DNA of 64,000 nt from Lotus japonicus. Taxonomy: Eukaryota; Streptophyta; Magnoliopsida; Fabales; Fabaceae. Where the stretch lies: assembly GCF_012489685.1 (NCBI RefSeq), contig NC_080044.1, forward strand, positions 21,556,369 to 21,620,368, written 5' to 3'. A program made the translations under genes and the position numbers. Positions within the stretch are counted from its first letter, which is position 1; every line of letters begins with the position of its first letter. The notes below the pieces were generated by a model that worked only from the letters and a program-made list of their open reading frames with translations, did no database searches and was not told the origin of the DNA. Of the stretch, positions 1 through 11,107 are shown piece after piece.

Positions 1-92
1 GGAGGAATCAATTTGGTAATAGCCTTATGAACCTGCCAATCTTTTTGAAATACTTGATCTTCTACCCACCTACAAGCTTCCTTCACGCTTAA
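1..92 (-). pseudogene. LINE ORF2 fragment, distal part (split from 7211..9370)
   Basis: On the minus strand this short stretch reads as protein without stops. It includes the segment SLSVKEACRWVEDQVFQKDW, which resembles the region after the reverse transcriptase domain of plant L1-type LINEs, where a zinc-binding domain usually begins. If the LTR-type element at 93..7205 and one copy of its CTTAA duplication are removed, this segment joins directly to the LINE reading frame that ends near 7211, with one frame change at the join. It is therefore the far end of the same decayed element. The rest of the LINE lies left of the window. Confidence 0.6.
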
Positions 93-511
93 TGTAACGC
101 TCCGATTTCTTGAGTGTCACACAGTAACCAATTAACCAATTTTCGTAAAGAGTTTTCGTCGATTCAATTATTAATCTTGAATTAATGACAAAAGTTCTAT
201 TATTGCGAAACTCTTGAAAACTTAACCAAAACGCTTGCGGAATAAAAGATAGTCATAACCTCAACGTTAAGTGAAAATCATGTCGTAATAAAGATAACCG
301 TAAAATAGATCCTCAAAGTATGATAACAACTGTCCAAAAAGGAAATAAAATCCAAAGTAAGAAAACTAAATAAGTACGATGCTAACGATCACTCAACCCA
401 ACAGTAAAGTAAAGTCACTCGGACCACTCTTCCTCTTCATCTTCATCTACTTCATAGGGCACCGATCGATCAAAGAATACCCTCAGCTTCTTCCGCGGCC
501 TTTCCTGTTCC

Positions 512-883
512 TTAGCCTTCTGCTCGATGGGAGCGGCCTCCGGAACTGGTACCGATGGTGCACTGGGCTGCCAATGGCTTCCCCAAAGCGATCTCCATAT
601 CCTCCGAAGGATCTAGCTCCTCCTCAGATACTTGTGCAGAAGATGTCCTGGATCCCGCGTCCATAGGGAAATAGAAACGAGGGGGTGCAAAAGACACCTT
701 CACCCTCCCATGTTCCATTTCCAGAGTCTGGATGACTACTCCTCTGTTGTCGCGTCCCGTGATCGTAGCCTTGCCGACATAAATATGACGCACCTGGCGC
801 GAGTCGACCACCCAGGCGTCGTCATTGTCCTCATCGTGGAGTTTCAGTGTCCAAGAATACACCGAACTCTTCGTCAGCACCAT
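512..883 (-). CDS. Small ORF inside LTR-type element A, conserved with 57059..57376
   Basis: This 123-codon ORF belongs to no family I recognise. The ATG at 881-883 was chosen because the second copy (57059..57376) starts at the equivalent ATG. In both copies the ATG follows a run of eight Gs and a pyrimidine-AG, which looks like a 3' splice site. The two proteins align over about 73 residues: a W near residue 11, a DD.AW motif around 21-25, then DS, a VG pair, G.D..G, E.G, and PPRF followed by a P near residue 73. Roughly a third of residues match in the second half of the core, while the nucleotide sequence has drifted far more. After the core the tail is acidic and Ser/Glu-rich and not conserved. 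Function is unknown. Coding status is inferred from the preserved pattern only. Confidence 0.5.
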   Translation of the reverse strand: MVLTKSSVYSWTLKLHDEDNDDAWVVDSRQVRHIYVGKATITGRDNRGVVIQTLEMEHGRVKVSFAPPRFYFPMDAGSRTSSAQVSEEELDPSEDMEIALGKPLAAQCTIGTSSGGRSHRAEG

Positions 884-1111
884 CTGCCCCCCCCAGAATA
901 AATAAATAACAGATAATAGAGGGTCAGATCCTATACAATACTCGCAAGTAAAACAGGTAATCACATAATATTATCACATGAATAAACAAGGACTATACAT
1001 ATTCATATCTCAGTTAGCAATCTAATAGTTCAGTTAGGCTAACGACCTCACCATCACACAACCACCACATTCACCTTGGCCAATCACGATCATCCGCAGA
1101 TGAACAATCTC

Positions 1112-1217
1112 GAGGGGACCACACAGTCAACCCACATTTCTCGGGGAGACCACACAGTCAATCCCTAACCCATGACTCTGTCAGGGTTAATCCCATTGAG
1201 ACCACACAGTCAATCCA
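1112..1217. repeat. Short tandem repeat in LTR-type element A
   Basis: The motif GACCACACAGTCAA occurs three times at uneven spacing (about 1117, 1148 and 1199), each after a GGGG- or TTGA-like lead. A different repeat occupies the corresponding place in the related copy (57598..57724). Confidence 0.7.
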
Positions 1218-1632
1218 TAAAGTTTCTCCCTCGTGTGCAAGTAACCGTTTGTCTCTAACGGCACCATCGTTCTCATGGTCCATAACATATACCCTAGCAC
1301 TATAACCATCTCATTCACTACTTGCAAGCAAAGATCGCATCACTATAGTTGGCTACTAAAATGATAATATATAAGTATACCAATAACCTTCATGCATAGC
1401 ATATTATTAGGGTTTTCCCCAACCTTGCCAAAACAGAAAATTTATCAAACATCTCCCATCACATAAACAAGTTCAAACGCCTAACCCTAGGGAGCATTGG
1501 GTTCGACCAAACAACAACATTTTTCACATATAAATGTTCTCATATTTATCATACAAAATCCAATACCAAAACATCAAGCTATTTCATGGATCAAGAAGCA
1601 TAAGAAAAATCCGCCGAAAACCCTAAAAATAG

Positions 1633-2516
1633 TGTAATTACGGTTCTCGCACAGGACAGATGTCGAACGCGATGCTGGGACAACCGGTTCGACAACTGAC
1701 TAACAGTAACAACAGAAACTTTAAAAAACAGAATTAAACAGGACACAGTAATTGTTAACCCAGTTCAGTGAAAAACTTTCACCTACGTCCGGAGGGTTTT
1801 CACCCAAAGAAAGGAAATCCACTATCTCAAGATTCAGGAATTACAGACACTCATGAACACCACAGTTCATAGTTCACTTCCTAATCTACCCAGTGTATTT
1901 CTACTTAGTATCTTAACCTAAGTATGAGAGCCCTTCTCACTTTCCCTCGATCACTGCCACAGTGATTGGTAACAAACAATCAACAATCAGAGTTTGAAGA
2001 ATCAAAGAACACAGAACACAACTTTGCTTTATAGAATCAGGGAGCAAAGTTTGTTCACAAGAAACAAGGACAAAGAACAATGAACAACCCTAAAACACTT
2101 GATCTCTCTCTATTAGCTTCGGTGGTCTTCAAGCTTTAGGTCTTCATCCCTTTTTATATACTTCAGCAGCAACAGCAAAGGCACTAGGGTTTGCTTGGGT
2201 TGAAGTAACAGAATGAACCAACAAAACAAATCAAAACTGAATCTCCAAGATATTGTTTTGTTTTTCAAAAGTAAAGATAGAAACAAATCTTTTAACAAAG
2301 ATTGTTTCAAAAAATAACAATCCACAAATAAAACTCTTCTGGAACAGCTACTTGATCCTCAAGTAACTATAAAAACATATCTTCATAAAATCTTCAAGGG
2401 CCCACATCACGTTCCAAGCAAATGACTGATGTCCTAGCTTCACGAAATCAGATGTCAAGGCATCTGCTTCGACATCAGGTTGTTTTTGACAAAATGCAGA
2501 TAACAATGTAACAACA
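1633..2516 (-). repeat. 3' LTR of the gag-only copia element
   Basis: It starts TGTAATTACGG on the plus strand and ends GTAACAACA, giving TG...CA on both strands. On the minus strand it follows the purine tract at 2517-2528. A TATATAAAAA box lies on the minus strand at about 2151-2160. Confidence 0.88.
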
Positions 2517-2528
2517 ATCTCCCCCTTT
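2517..2528 (-). other. Polypurine tract
   Basis: The minus strand reads AAAGGGGGAGAT directly beside the 3' LTR, in the expected place for plus-strand priming. Confidence 0.75.
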
Positions 2529-2936
2529 GTCAAATTTTGTCTAAAACAACTTGAGAATCAGAGAGGGTAAACATAGAGAACCAAAGCTCCCCCTTAGCAG
2601 CAGAACTCCTCCTCAAATGATGCATCCATACCAACAACAATCATACTCCAAAAGTCATAGTTGGAACAAAGAATAGAGCAGCAAAAACACACTAACTAAC
2701 CAACAAATGCAAACCAATAAACCAGTAGCAACTTGAACATAAAACAGTAGCAGCTTGGAGTACTACACAACCAGTTACTTGCCTTGTCTTGAAAGAGTCT
2801 TCAACTTATTACATACCAAAGCTACCAACAGAAAACAAACATGCAATAGAAACAACACAGATTCTTCACCACAAACTACTCCCCCTTTTTAACACAAATT
2901 TGGCAAAGGGTGCACAACATAAACAAACCATCACTT

Positions 2937-5069
2937 CTAAGACCAGAATGACAACAATTCATGGACATTTTCAATAACTGACTTCTTACAACCTTTAGAT
3001 GGTTCAGAACCCAAGGTAGATTGTTGGATTTGAAGATCAAGTTCTGATGTGTCAACAATGGGGTTTGGATTTCCAGCAGAGGGTTCCATATTCACATCTG
3101 AAGTAATCTCAACTAATGTCTCAACATGAGGTTCAACATTGGGAACAGAAACAGATTCAACTGATATCTCATGACTCACACTAGGCACAATAGCATTAGG
3201 ATCTGCACTTACAGATTCACTTATGCTTGCATGAACAGTTGCTGGTGCATTTGAGACTTCAAGAGAACTTGCAGCAACAAAATTCTTCCTCCACTCCTTC
3301 ATAACATCTACACCAGAACTCTGAGATTTAAGAAGAGCAACATCCTTTGAATATGATCTATTCACCCTAGATGGTTGTGGAGACATCTCTTCCTCGCCGA
3401 AGAACTTGACTCTAACTCCTTCTTTAGATTTCCACTCTTCCCTTGCTGGAGCTACTTGTGGATTAGTCCTTGGTTGATCATGAGACTAAGGATATCCATA
3501 TAGCTTGTAACAGTAGGGCCTTATATGACCAAGTTTGCCACAGTGATGACATCTCCAAGTAGATTTCTTGGATTTTCTGAACTAAGGGTACACATGTCGT
3601 ACAGAATGATGCGACATTGGGTCTGACATTGGTTGCTTAGTTTTCTTTTCAGATGAAGCACACTTATTTGCATTCTTGTAGGTGAAGCCTATCCCTTCCA
3701 TATCTCCAACTGTTTTCCCAACTTCCAGAATCTCCTCTAACACATTAGTACTATTATCCATCATACGAATAGACTTTGTCATACCTTCAAGCTTGGAGTT
3801 CAAAAGAGTAACTTCCTCTTGTAAGCTACCATTGATGATTAGAAGTTGCTTCCTTTCGACAAGTAGATTATTGACGTTCTTTACTTCTTCTTGCAAACTA
3901 GCATTAGTGCTCTGAAGCTTCTCATTCTCCTCACGCAACTTGCTGACGATCTTGACTTCTTCTTGCAAGCTGGAGTTATTACTCTGAAGTTGCTTCTTCT
4001 CAGCAACCAAATCCTTGACTTCTTTTCTCATTTTCTCACCATACGTTCATGATTCCTCCCACTTAGCCAGCAACAATTTGTAGGTTTCAACTAGTTCTTC
4101 CTAATCACCATCACTTGACTCAGCATCAGAATAGCACTTCCCAATGAGAGCCTTTACATGAATAGCCTTGGTTGTATCATTCTCATGTTTAACTTTGAGT
4201 TGAAATTCAATATTCTTCACATTGTCCGACACATTGTCCAGGACATTTGTATTTGACGTTCTGCCCAAACTCTTCAACACTTTGTTAAGTAATGATATAG
4301 CTTATGCAATACTTGCATCAGTATCCTTCTCCCTCTGATCTTCATCATCTTCAGTGTTGGACACAAAAGTTATACTCTTCGCCTTCTTCTCAGATCTACC
4401 ATTAAGAGACATCTCAAAGGTTTGCAAGGAACCAATGAGTTCATCAACCTTGATGTTACTGATGTCTTGAGCTTCTTCAATGGCAGTTACCTTCATATCA
4501 AACCTCTTGGGAAGAGACCTGAGAATCTTTCTTGCTAACTTTTCTTCAGACATGGGTTCCCCTAGGGCAAAAGAAGAGTTGGCTAGATCCCTTATACGCA
4601 TGTGAAACTCATATATGGATTCATCCTCATTCATCTTCATAGTTTCAAACTGAGTTGTAAGAAGCTGAAGTTTTGACATACGAACTCTTGATGTTCTTTC
4701 ATGGGCAGTCTTGAGAATCTCCCGTGCTTCTTTAGCCACAGTACATGTGTTGATTAACCTGAACATATTTTTGTCAACTCCCTTAAAAATAACATTCAAG
4801 GCTTTGGAGTTTCCAAGAGCTTCGTCATCTTCTTTCTTTGTCCACTTATCTTCAGGATTCAATTCAGTTGTGGATGCTATCATAGGATGTTTCCACCCCT
4901 TGACTATTGCTTTCCATGTTATACTGTCCATAGATTTGAGAAACACCATCATTCGAGCCTTCCAATAGACATAATTAGTACCATCCAAAATTGGTGGCAT
5001 ATAAATTGATCTTCTTCCATCCATAATGCTGTCCTTGAGAACAGTATATATTTCTTGGAGCTCACCCAA
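2937..5069 (-). pseudogene. Copia gag polyprotein, interrupted by in-frame stops
   Basis: One reading frame runs from the ATG at 5069 down to 2937, interrupted by five stops (near 4302, 4100, 4048, 3582 and 3487). The first 255 residues form a copia-type gag N-terminus of the DUF4219/UBN2 kind: LDGTNYVYWKARM near residue 28, then W...D and a MSKLQLLT..F segment. Next come a long Glu/Lys-rich coiled coil with repeats of the form SLQEEV (4031-3690) and a CCHC zinc knuckle, CHHCGKLGHIRPYC, at about 3508-3550. A Ser/Val-rich tail ends the frame. Four of the five stops (TAA, TGA, TAG, TAG) could come from CAA, CGA or CAG by one C-to-T change, which fits decay of methylated DNA. There is no pol after gag. 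In copia elements gag forms the virus-like particle and packages RNA. Confidence 0.85.
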
Positions 5070-5084
5070 CAGAATAGGGTGTCT

Positions 5085-5096
5085 GCTCTAATGCCA
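5085..5096 (-). other. Primer-binding site, initiator-tRNA-Met type (degenerate)
   Basis: The minus strand reads TGGCATTAGAGC two bases inside the 5' LTR. It differs at two positions from the usual copia site TGGTATCAGAGC, which is seen intact at 59161-59172. Confidence 0.75.
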
Positions 5097-5098
5097 AT

Positions 5099-5982
5099 TG
5101 TAATTACGGTTCTCGCACAAGACAGATGTCGAACGCGATGCTGGGACAACCGGTTCGACAACTGACTAACAGTAACAACAAAAACTTTAAAAAACAGAAG
5201 TAAACAGGACACAATAATTGTTAACCCAGTTCAGTGAAAAACTTTCACCTACGTCTGGAGGGTTTTCACCCAAAGATAGGAAATCCACTATCTCAAGATT
5301 CAGGAATTACAGACACTCATGAACACCACATTTCATAGTTCACTTCCTAATCTACCCAGTGTATTTCTAGTTAGTATCTTAACCTAAGTATGAGAGCCCC
5401 TCTCACTTTCCCTCAATCACTGCCACAGTGATTGGTAACAAACAATCAACAATCAGAGTTTGAAGAATCAAAGAACACAGAACACAACTTTGCTTTATAG
5501 AATAAGGGAGCAAAGTTTGTTCACAAGAAACAAGGACAAAGAACAATGAACAACCCTAAAACACTTGATCTCTCTCTATTAGCTTCGGTGGTCTTCAAGC
5601 TTTAGGTATTCATCCCTTTTTATATACTTCAGCAGCAGCAGCAAAAGCACTAGGGTTTGCTTGGGTTGAAGTAACAGATTGCAACAACAAAACAAATCAA
5701 AACTGAATCTCCAAGATATTGTTTTGTTTTTCAAAAGTAAAGATATAAACAAATCTTTTAACAAAGATTGTTTCAACAAATAACAACCCACAAATAAAAC
5801 CCTTATGAAACAGCTACTTGACCCTCAAGTAACTATAAAAACATATCTTCATAAAATCTTCAAGGGCCCACATCACGTTCCAAGCAAAGGACTGATGTCC
5901 TAGCTTCACGAAATCAGATGTCAAGGCATCTGCTTCGACATCAGGTTGTTTTTGACAAAATGCAGACAACAATGTAACAACA
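5099..5982 (-). repeat. 5' LTR of the gag-only copia element
   Basis: It has the same 884-bp length and termini as 1633..2516 and lies upstream of gag on the minus strand. Confidence 0.88.
5617..5625 (-). promoter_or_regulatory. TATA box of the copia 5' LTR
   Basis: The minus strand reads TATATAAAA within the 5' LTR, upstream of gag; the other LTR has the same box near 2151-2160. It is the best candidate for the element's promoter. Confidence 0.6.
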
Positions 5983-7210
5983 AATAGGTTCGGCCGTGAC
6001 CATGACTTAGGCTAGGGTTTTCCAAATCTTTGATCTTGTTGGATCAATTTTTCTCTAGCCTAATTCCAGTAGGGTTTCATCATCAAGTCTCATAAAAAAT
6101 CCAGATCCAATATATGTTATGTAATTCAAGACAAATCTAGCAACATAGTGGGAAAATGGCAACTTTTCTCATGTGATCAATAAGGATTCATGGCAACACA
6201 TAAAGGCATGATCAAAAACAGAAACATTTCACCTTGTTCATGCATAAGAAAGCCTTTTATCATGCAAATAATTTCCCATATCATAACCCACCCAGAATTG
6301 CATATTTTCACATAAAATCATAGGTTTTTCATCAAAGAATTTGCCTAGACTCTACCCAAGACCAGATCTGCCCTCACCTCTAGTTTTTGGTATGAAAGGA
6401 TGATGAAAAGGTGATGAATGAAGAGACAACTCCTTGCTGCTCCTCTCTGCCCTTGCTTGATCTCCTTCCTTCTCCCTTGATCTCTCTCTTTCTCTCTCGG
6501 CCTCACTCTCTTCTTCTCTCTCTCTCTCACGCCTCTTTCTCTCCTTTTCTCACCCTTTTCTCTTCTTTTCTTTTCTTTTCTTTTATTTCTCTCTTCTGAA
6601 GTGCTAAGGAAAATAGAAGAAATTTTCTCTCTAAGATCAGCTTGTGTGAAAAAAATAAGGATTCATCCCTCACCTCCTTTAGTAGCCGCGGCTACCCTCA
6701 CACACACACACTAGAATCAGGTTTTTTTTCTTTCTTTCAAGCCCAAGCCCAAGCCCAAGACAACCTAATTAATCTCATTAATTACCATTAATCAGAAATA
6801 AAATCAAGCGAAAACCCTCTCCTATTCACCCAAGGTGGCCGGCGGCCACACTCATCATCTTGGGTTCCAAAACCCTATTTTCTTTCCCTTCACAAACTTA
6901 ATTGAATTTAATTCAATTATTCCATCTTTTACTAAATAAAAATGAATTAAATAAATACATAAATAATCTAATCCTCTTCCCTCATTCTAAAACTCAATCT
7001 TTTCCAAATAAATCAAAGATAAATTCAAGACAAACATTCACTTCTCTTTTCTCTTCACTACACGGCCAAAACCTTATACCTTGGCCATCAAGTAACCTTC
7101 ATCACATCACATAATCAATCAAACAAAACTCATTATTCACTAAACTTCACATTCATTATTTATCTCAAATAGTAATACAATACTTATTAAAGTCAGGGCC
7201 TTACACTTAA

Positions 7211-9370
7211 ACTCCCACTCTGATTCAAAACCTCGCAATGGAATGATGATCATTTGCTGATGGCGTTACCCCGTTTATTGTTCTGTTAAATTCCTCATAG
7301 ATATCTCCCTCCCAGTCAAAATACCGCCTTCGAACTGAGAGATTCCACTGCCATTTTCCACCTTCAAATTTTCCAACATTAGCCACTGTCACCTCTTTGT
7401 GTTCACAGATTGCGAAAATTCTAGGAAAAGATATGTTCAACGGCTCATTTGTAGCCCAAGAGTCATTCCATAAATTGGTGTGCTTTCCATCACCTATTAT
7501 CACCAACAAGCTATTCCTGAAACTCAAAGAGATCATATCATCATCAGATAAAACTTTAAAAATGTCTCCCATCAATTTGGACCATCCACCAGCTGGTGCA
7601 TTTGCTTTGTGAAAAAATAGTGATGATTCTTCGAGATTACGTTTCGCAATTACAACCCTTCTCCATAGACTCTCTATATCAGTGCCAAATTTCCATGCCC
7701 ATTTCAAAAGCAAAGCTTTGTTTCTCCATTCTAAGAAGCCCAAGCCAAGGCCTCCCACTTCCTTATTCTTGCACACTTGATCCCAGCCAATCCAATTAAT
7801 TTTGTTCCTTCCGCTATCCTTTCCCCAAAGGAAAGCCCGAAGCAATTTTTCAATCTCATTAATGACCCCTTTAGGGGCTTTGAAGACTGACATAGGGAAA
7901 ATTGAGATTGAACATAAGATTGATTTGAGGATCACAAGCCTACCACTAAGAGTGATTAACTTCGAGTTTCAATTTCTTGATCGAGTTCTAAGCTAGTCAA
8001 GTACATACTTCCATAAATCCAATTTCCTTGGATTACCCCCAAGAGGGGCACCAAAGTAATGGATAGGTAATGAGACTATACTCCATCCATATTGCTCAGC
8101 TAACCTCCTCATATCCCCATCTGGTACGTTACAGCCAATCAGCATGGACTTTGCATATTTGACCTTTAATCCCGATGCAAACAAAAGTGAAACCAGTATG
8201 TTGCATAAATTCTCCAGCTACTGCTCATTATTGTCACAGAACAAGATGGTATCATCTGCGAATTGTAGATGGTTAATTGCAAAATTCTGACCTATCCTGA
8301 TGCCGCTGAATTTATCTTCATCTAAAAATTGATTGAGGAGACATGATAGACTGTTGGCACATATGTTGAAAAGTAGCGGGGACAAAGGGTCCCCTGTCTA
8401 AGGCCTTTCTCAATGGCAAAAAATTCAGTTGGGGAGCCATTTACGAGTACAGCCAGTGACGTTGTGGAAATGAAATTTTTCATCCATTTGGTTCCAAAGT
8501 TCATCTCATGAAGAATATCTATCCGAAAATCCCTATCAACCTAGTCATACGCTTTGGAGAAATCTATTTAAAGTAATAACTCATCCTCTCTTCTTCTCGA
8601 AAAAAGGTCAGCAACTTCATTCGCAATTGCAATTCCGTCAACAATTTGTCTCCCCGTAACAAACACAAACTGGTTGCATGAGATTAGCTTCGTCATCACT
8701 CTTTGTAATCTAGCAGCTAGGACTTTTTCAATTAGCTTGTAAGTGCTCCCTATCAGACTAATGGGACAGAAGTCAGAAAGGGAATTACCCTCATCCTGTT
8801 TTGGTATCAAAGTTATGAATGCTGCATTTATTCCCCGAGCAACCTTCCCAGAATCATGGAAATCAGCAAACAGAGCAATCACATCATCTTTAACCAGCGG
8901 CAAAAAATCCTTGAAGCACTATAAATTGAATCCGTTACCACAGCCCAGGCGCTTTGCTACCATAAATATCCCTTACCACAACCCATATATCCTCGACCGA
9001 AAATCCTTCTTCCAGCTCTTTTCTATCTCTCTCATTCAGCTTGGGTAAAAGGTGGCAGGATAATATTGGTCTTGTCTTGGTTCTACGGGTGAAAAAGGAT
9101 CTAAAATGATTGAATATTGCTTCCTTAATTTCCTTGGCATCATCAATAACCTGATTTCCCACATTCAGCTTGGAAATATTCTCCTTGGCCCTCCTGACTT
9201 TTGAATTTTGTGGAAGAATGCAGTGTTTTTGTCACCTTGATGTAACTCATTTTCAAGCTGGTTAATTCTATCGCAAACCACATGGGCCTGGCCCCCTTCC
9301 AATTTTTAATTTTCTGCTTCAACGCCTTAAGTTTATGGTGTAATGAAGCTCCAGACTAGCCTTGTGTTGT
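7211..9370 (-). pseudogene. LINE (L1-type) ORF2, decayed reverse transcriptase region
   Basis: Reading leftward on the minus strand, several frames carry successive parts of a plant L1-type ORF2. 9370-9163 has a lysine-rich helical segment before the polymerase, 9162-8935 the pre-RT segment, and 8903-8568 RT motifs (INAAFITLIPK and PISLIGSTYKLIEKVLAARL). The FADD catalytic motif lies at 8251-8262 in another frame, and 7935-7225 has the thumb and post-RT region with INWIGWDQVC and GGLGLG. Frame changes and stops separate these blocks, so the copy is inactive. The endonuclease domain is missing from the right end. The left end was cut by the insertion of element A at 7205 and resumes at 1..92. 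Confidence 0.8.
8251..8262 (-). other. FADD reverse-transcriptase active-site motif of the LINE
   Basis: The minus strand encodes FADD, followed by TILF, in the frame expected for RT motif C of non-LTR retrotransposons. This supports the polymerase assignment. Confidence 0.8.
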
Positions 9371-10407
9371 TCTACACTTTTAAATTATTTTTTGGATTAA
9401 ATATGTTTTTGTTCCTACAAAATCATGAATTATTGATTTTGGTCCCTCAAAAAAATCTTTGAAATACATCCCAATTTTTGAAAATACATATGTTTGTATC
9501 CTTAGGAGAGACTAAAACCAAAATTCAAGGACTAATAATTATTAAAAAATAGTTGGTCCTTCGAAATTACTTTTTGTTTGGGTATTGGTCTTTTTAGGAA
9601 TGCAAGCATGCTTATTCCAAAAAAGTCTTTGAAATACATCCCCAATTTTTGAAAATACATATGTTTGGGTCCTTAGGAGAGACTAAAACCAGAATTCAAA
9701 GACTAAAAATTATTAAAAAAATAGTTGGTCCTTCGAAATTAATTTTTGTTTGGGTATTGGTTTTTTTAGGAATGCAAGCATGTGTATTCTAAAAACTAAA
9801 GATGTATTTCAAGAAAAAGTTTTACCAGGGTGAAAACCATTAATTTTTTATTTTTAAAAGACCAAAAACATATTGAACCCTTGTTTTTTTATTAAGGTGC
9901 TTGAAGGGAAAATCCTCACTCCTACATATTTCCACGTGAGAATTCAAGACTTACGTAGTTATAAAGTTTTTAAATTAAATTTTTTATTCGGGTGGCTAAC
10001 CAGATATATATCGTCGCTCCCACATATCTCTCAAGAGAAAATTCAAGGCATATTGAAATTTTAATTGTGATTTTCAGGTTTCTGACGGAATATAAATCAC
10101 TGCTTTTATGTATCTCTTTAAGAGAATTAAATGCATGCGTAGTTCTAAATTTAAAATGTAATTAATAGGAAATATAGATTATTTTAAAATATTTGAGATA
10201 TACTTTATTTAATTGTATGGAAGTAATAGACTGTGGTACATGTCCCCTCGCAAAATTACAACTATCAAAGGTAGGTCACACACATCGTCATGTGAATTTA
10301 TTTTAAATTGTTAGAAGTAAAAGACAGTGATACATGCATGTACCCTTGTGAAACTCCATCAACAAAAGGTGGGTCACGCACATCATCGTTGTAGAGCGTA
10401 TGAATCA
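9371..10407. other. AT-rich non-coding stretch with tandem duplication
   Basis: No supportable gene is seen. The tandem duplication at 9456..9800 is the main structure. 10190-10400 contains diffuse repeated phrases around GTGGTACATG and GGTCACACACATCGT, which recur near 11000-11110, so the MITE at 10417 seems to sit inside an older repeated sequence. Confidence 0.5.
9456..9800. repeat. Direct tandem duplication, about 170-bp unit, two copies
   Basis: The phrase TCTTTGAAATACATCCC starts copies at about 9456 and 9626. The copies stay similar through GGAATGCAAGCATG, with scattered substitutions and small indels. They lie in AT-rich sequence containing TTTGGTCCCT-like phrases common in transposon termini. 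Confidence 0.8.
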
Positions 10408-10416
10408 TTTTAAATA

Positions 10417-10971
10417 GGCTTAATTGCAACTTTGGTCCCTGACGTTTACCAATTTCACGATTTTAATCTCCCACCTAATTTAATTACACGGATAGTCCCT
10501 GACTTAGCTGGTCGTCTGCAACGTTGGTCCTACCGTTTATTTGTTAATGGAGAAGGTTTAGTGGATGGTCACTTAGCTGATGTGGAAGTCGAATTGGAGA
10601 GAGAAAGAGACCAGCAACTGATTCAATCTTCTTCCTTGCCTCCAGGGATTCGTTCATTCTTTATCTCTTCCCTTTTCGCTCAATCTCAAGCTTCGAAACA
10701 TCTTCCTCACGGTGCTCTGTTTTTTAAGGAGGAAGAAGGTAGAAGATGACCGTTGCAGGTCTCACGTGCAACTCGCATGCTTCCTCTCTCTTCAATCCTT
10801 CTTTCTCTCTCCAATTGGACATTCACGTAAGCCTCCTCCGTTAACAAATAAATGGCAGGACCAACATTGCAGACGACCAGCAAAGTCAGGGACCATCTGT
10901 GTAATTAAATTAGGTGGGGGACTAAAATCGTGAAATTGATAAACGTCAGGGACCAAAGTTGCAATTAAGCC
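10417..10971. mobile_element. Mutator-like MITE with long inverted repeats
   Basis: The element is 555 bp, starts GGCTTAATTGCAACTTTGG and ends with the inverted form. A perfect 9-bp duplication TTTTAAATA flanks it at 10408-10416 and 10972-10980, which is diagnostic for the Mutator superfamily. The inverted repeats extend about 140 bp with roughly ten mismatches by eye. The non-inverted core (about 10560-10830) is GC-richer than its surroundings and could be captured DNA, but I do not recognise it. There is no transposase, so it is non-autonomous. Confidence 0.88.
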
Positions 10972-11107
10972 TTTTAAATATTATGGGGTAAAGGTTTGTG
11001 GTACATATACCCTCCGTGAAACTAAAACAATCAAAATTGGGTGACACACGTCGTTATTGTAGAACATCACATGAATTTATTTTAAATTGTACGGGGTACA
11101 AGACTAT

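Larger units (their letters stand above)
1633..5982 (-). mobile_element. Ty1/copia-derived gag-only LTR element (TR-GAG type), complete
   Basis: This is a complete LTR element of 4350 bp in minus orientation, inserted in element A. Both LTRs are 884 bp with no length difference, and the insertion is flanked by AATAG at 1628-1632 and 5983-5987. The order on the minus strand is LTR (5982-5099), primer-binding site, gag frame, polypurine tract, LTR (2516-1633). The internal region has a gag with a zinc knuckle but no protease, integrase, reverse transcriptase or RNase H, so it would depend on an autonomous partner. About 26 substitutions and no indels separate the LTRs by eye (about 3 percent), which points to a fairly recent insertion. 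The gag frame now holds stops, so the copy is dead as a protein source but may still have been mobilised in trans. Confidence 0.88.
93..7205. mobile_element. Large LTR-type insertion (probable solo LTR), family A
   Basis: The element begins TGTAACGCTCCG and ends GGGCCTTACA, so it has TG...CA termini. A perfect 5-bp duplication, CTTAA, flanks it at 88-92 and 7206-7210. Without the nested copia element (1633..5982) its own length is about 2.76 kb. No gag or pol is present and no second LTR is seen, so a solo LTR of a large Ty3/gypsy-type element is the simplest reading; a short non-autonomous element is the alternative. The first 80 bases closely resemble those at 56522 and, less closely, those at 33336. 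It carries a minus-strand ORF (512..883) and a short tandem repeat (1112..1217). The element orientation is not settled because TG...CA ends look alike on both strands. The stretches 1218-1632 and 5988-7205 have no recognisable gene; the latter contains a CT-rich tract near 6480-6600. Confidence 0.85.

Noticed and set aside
10432..10749. 105-codon plus-strand frame
   Set aside because: Its first third is the inverted repeat of the Mutator-like MITE; nothing indicates a protein.
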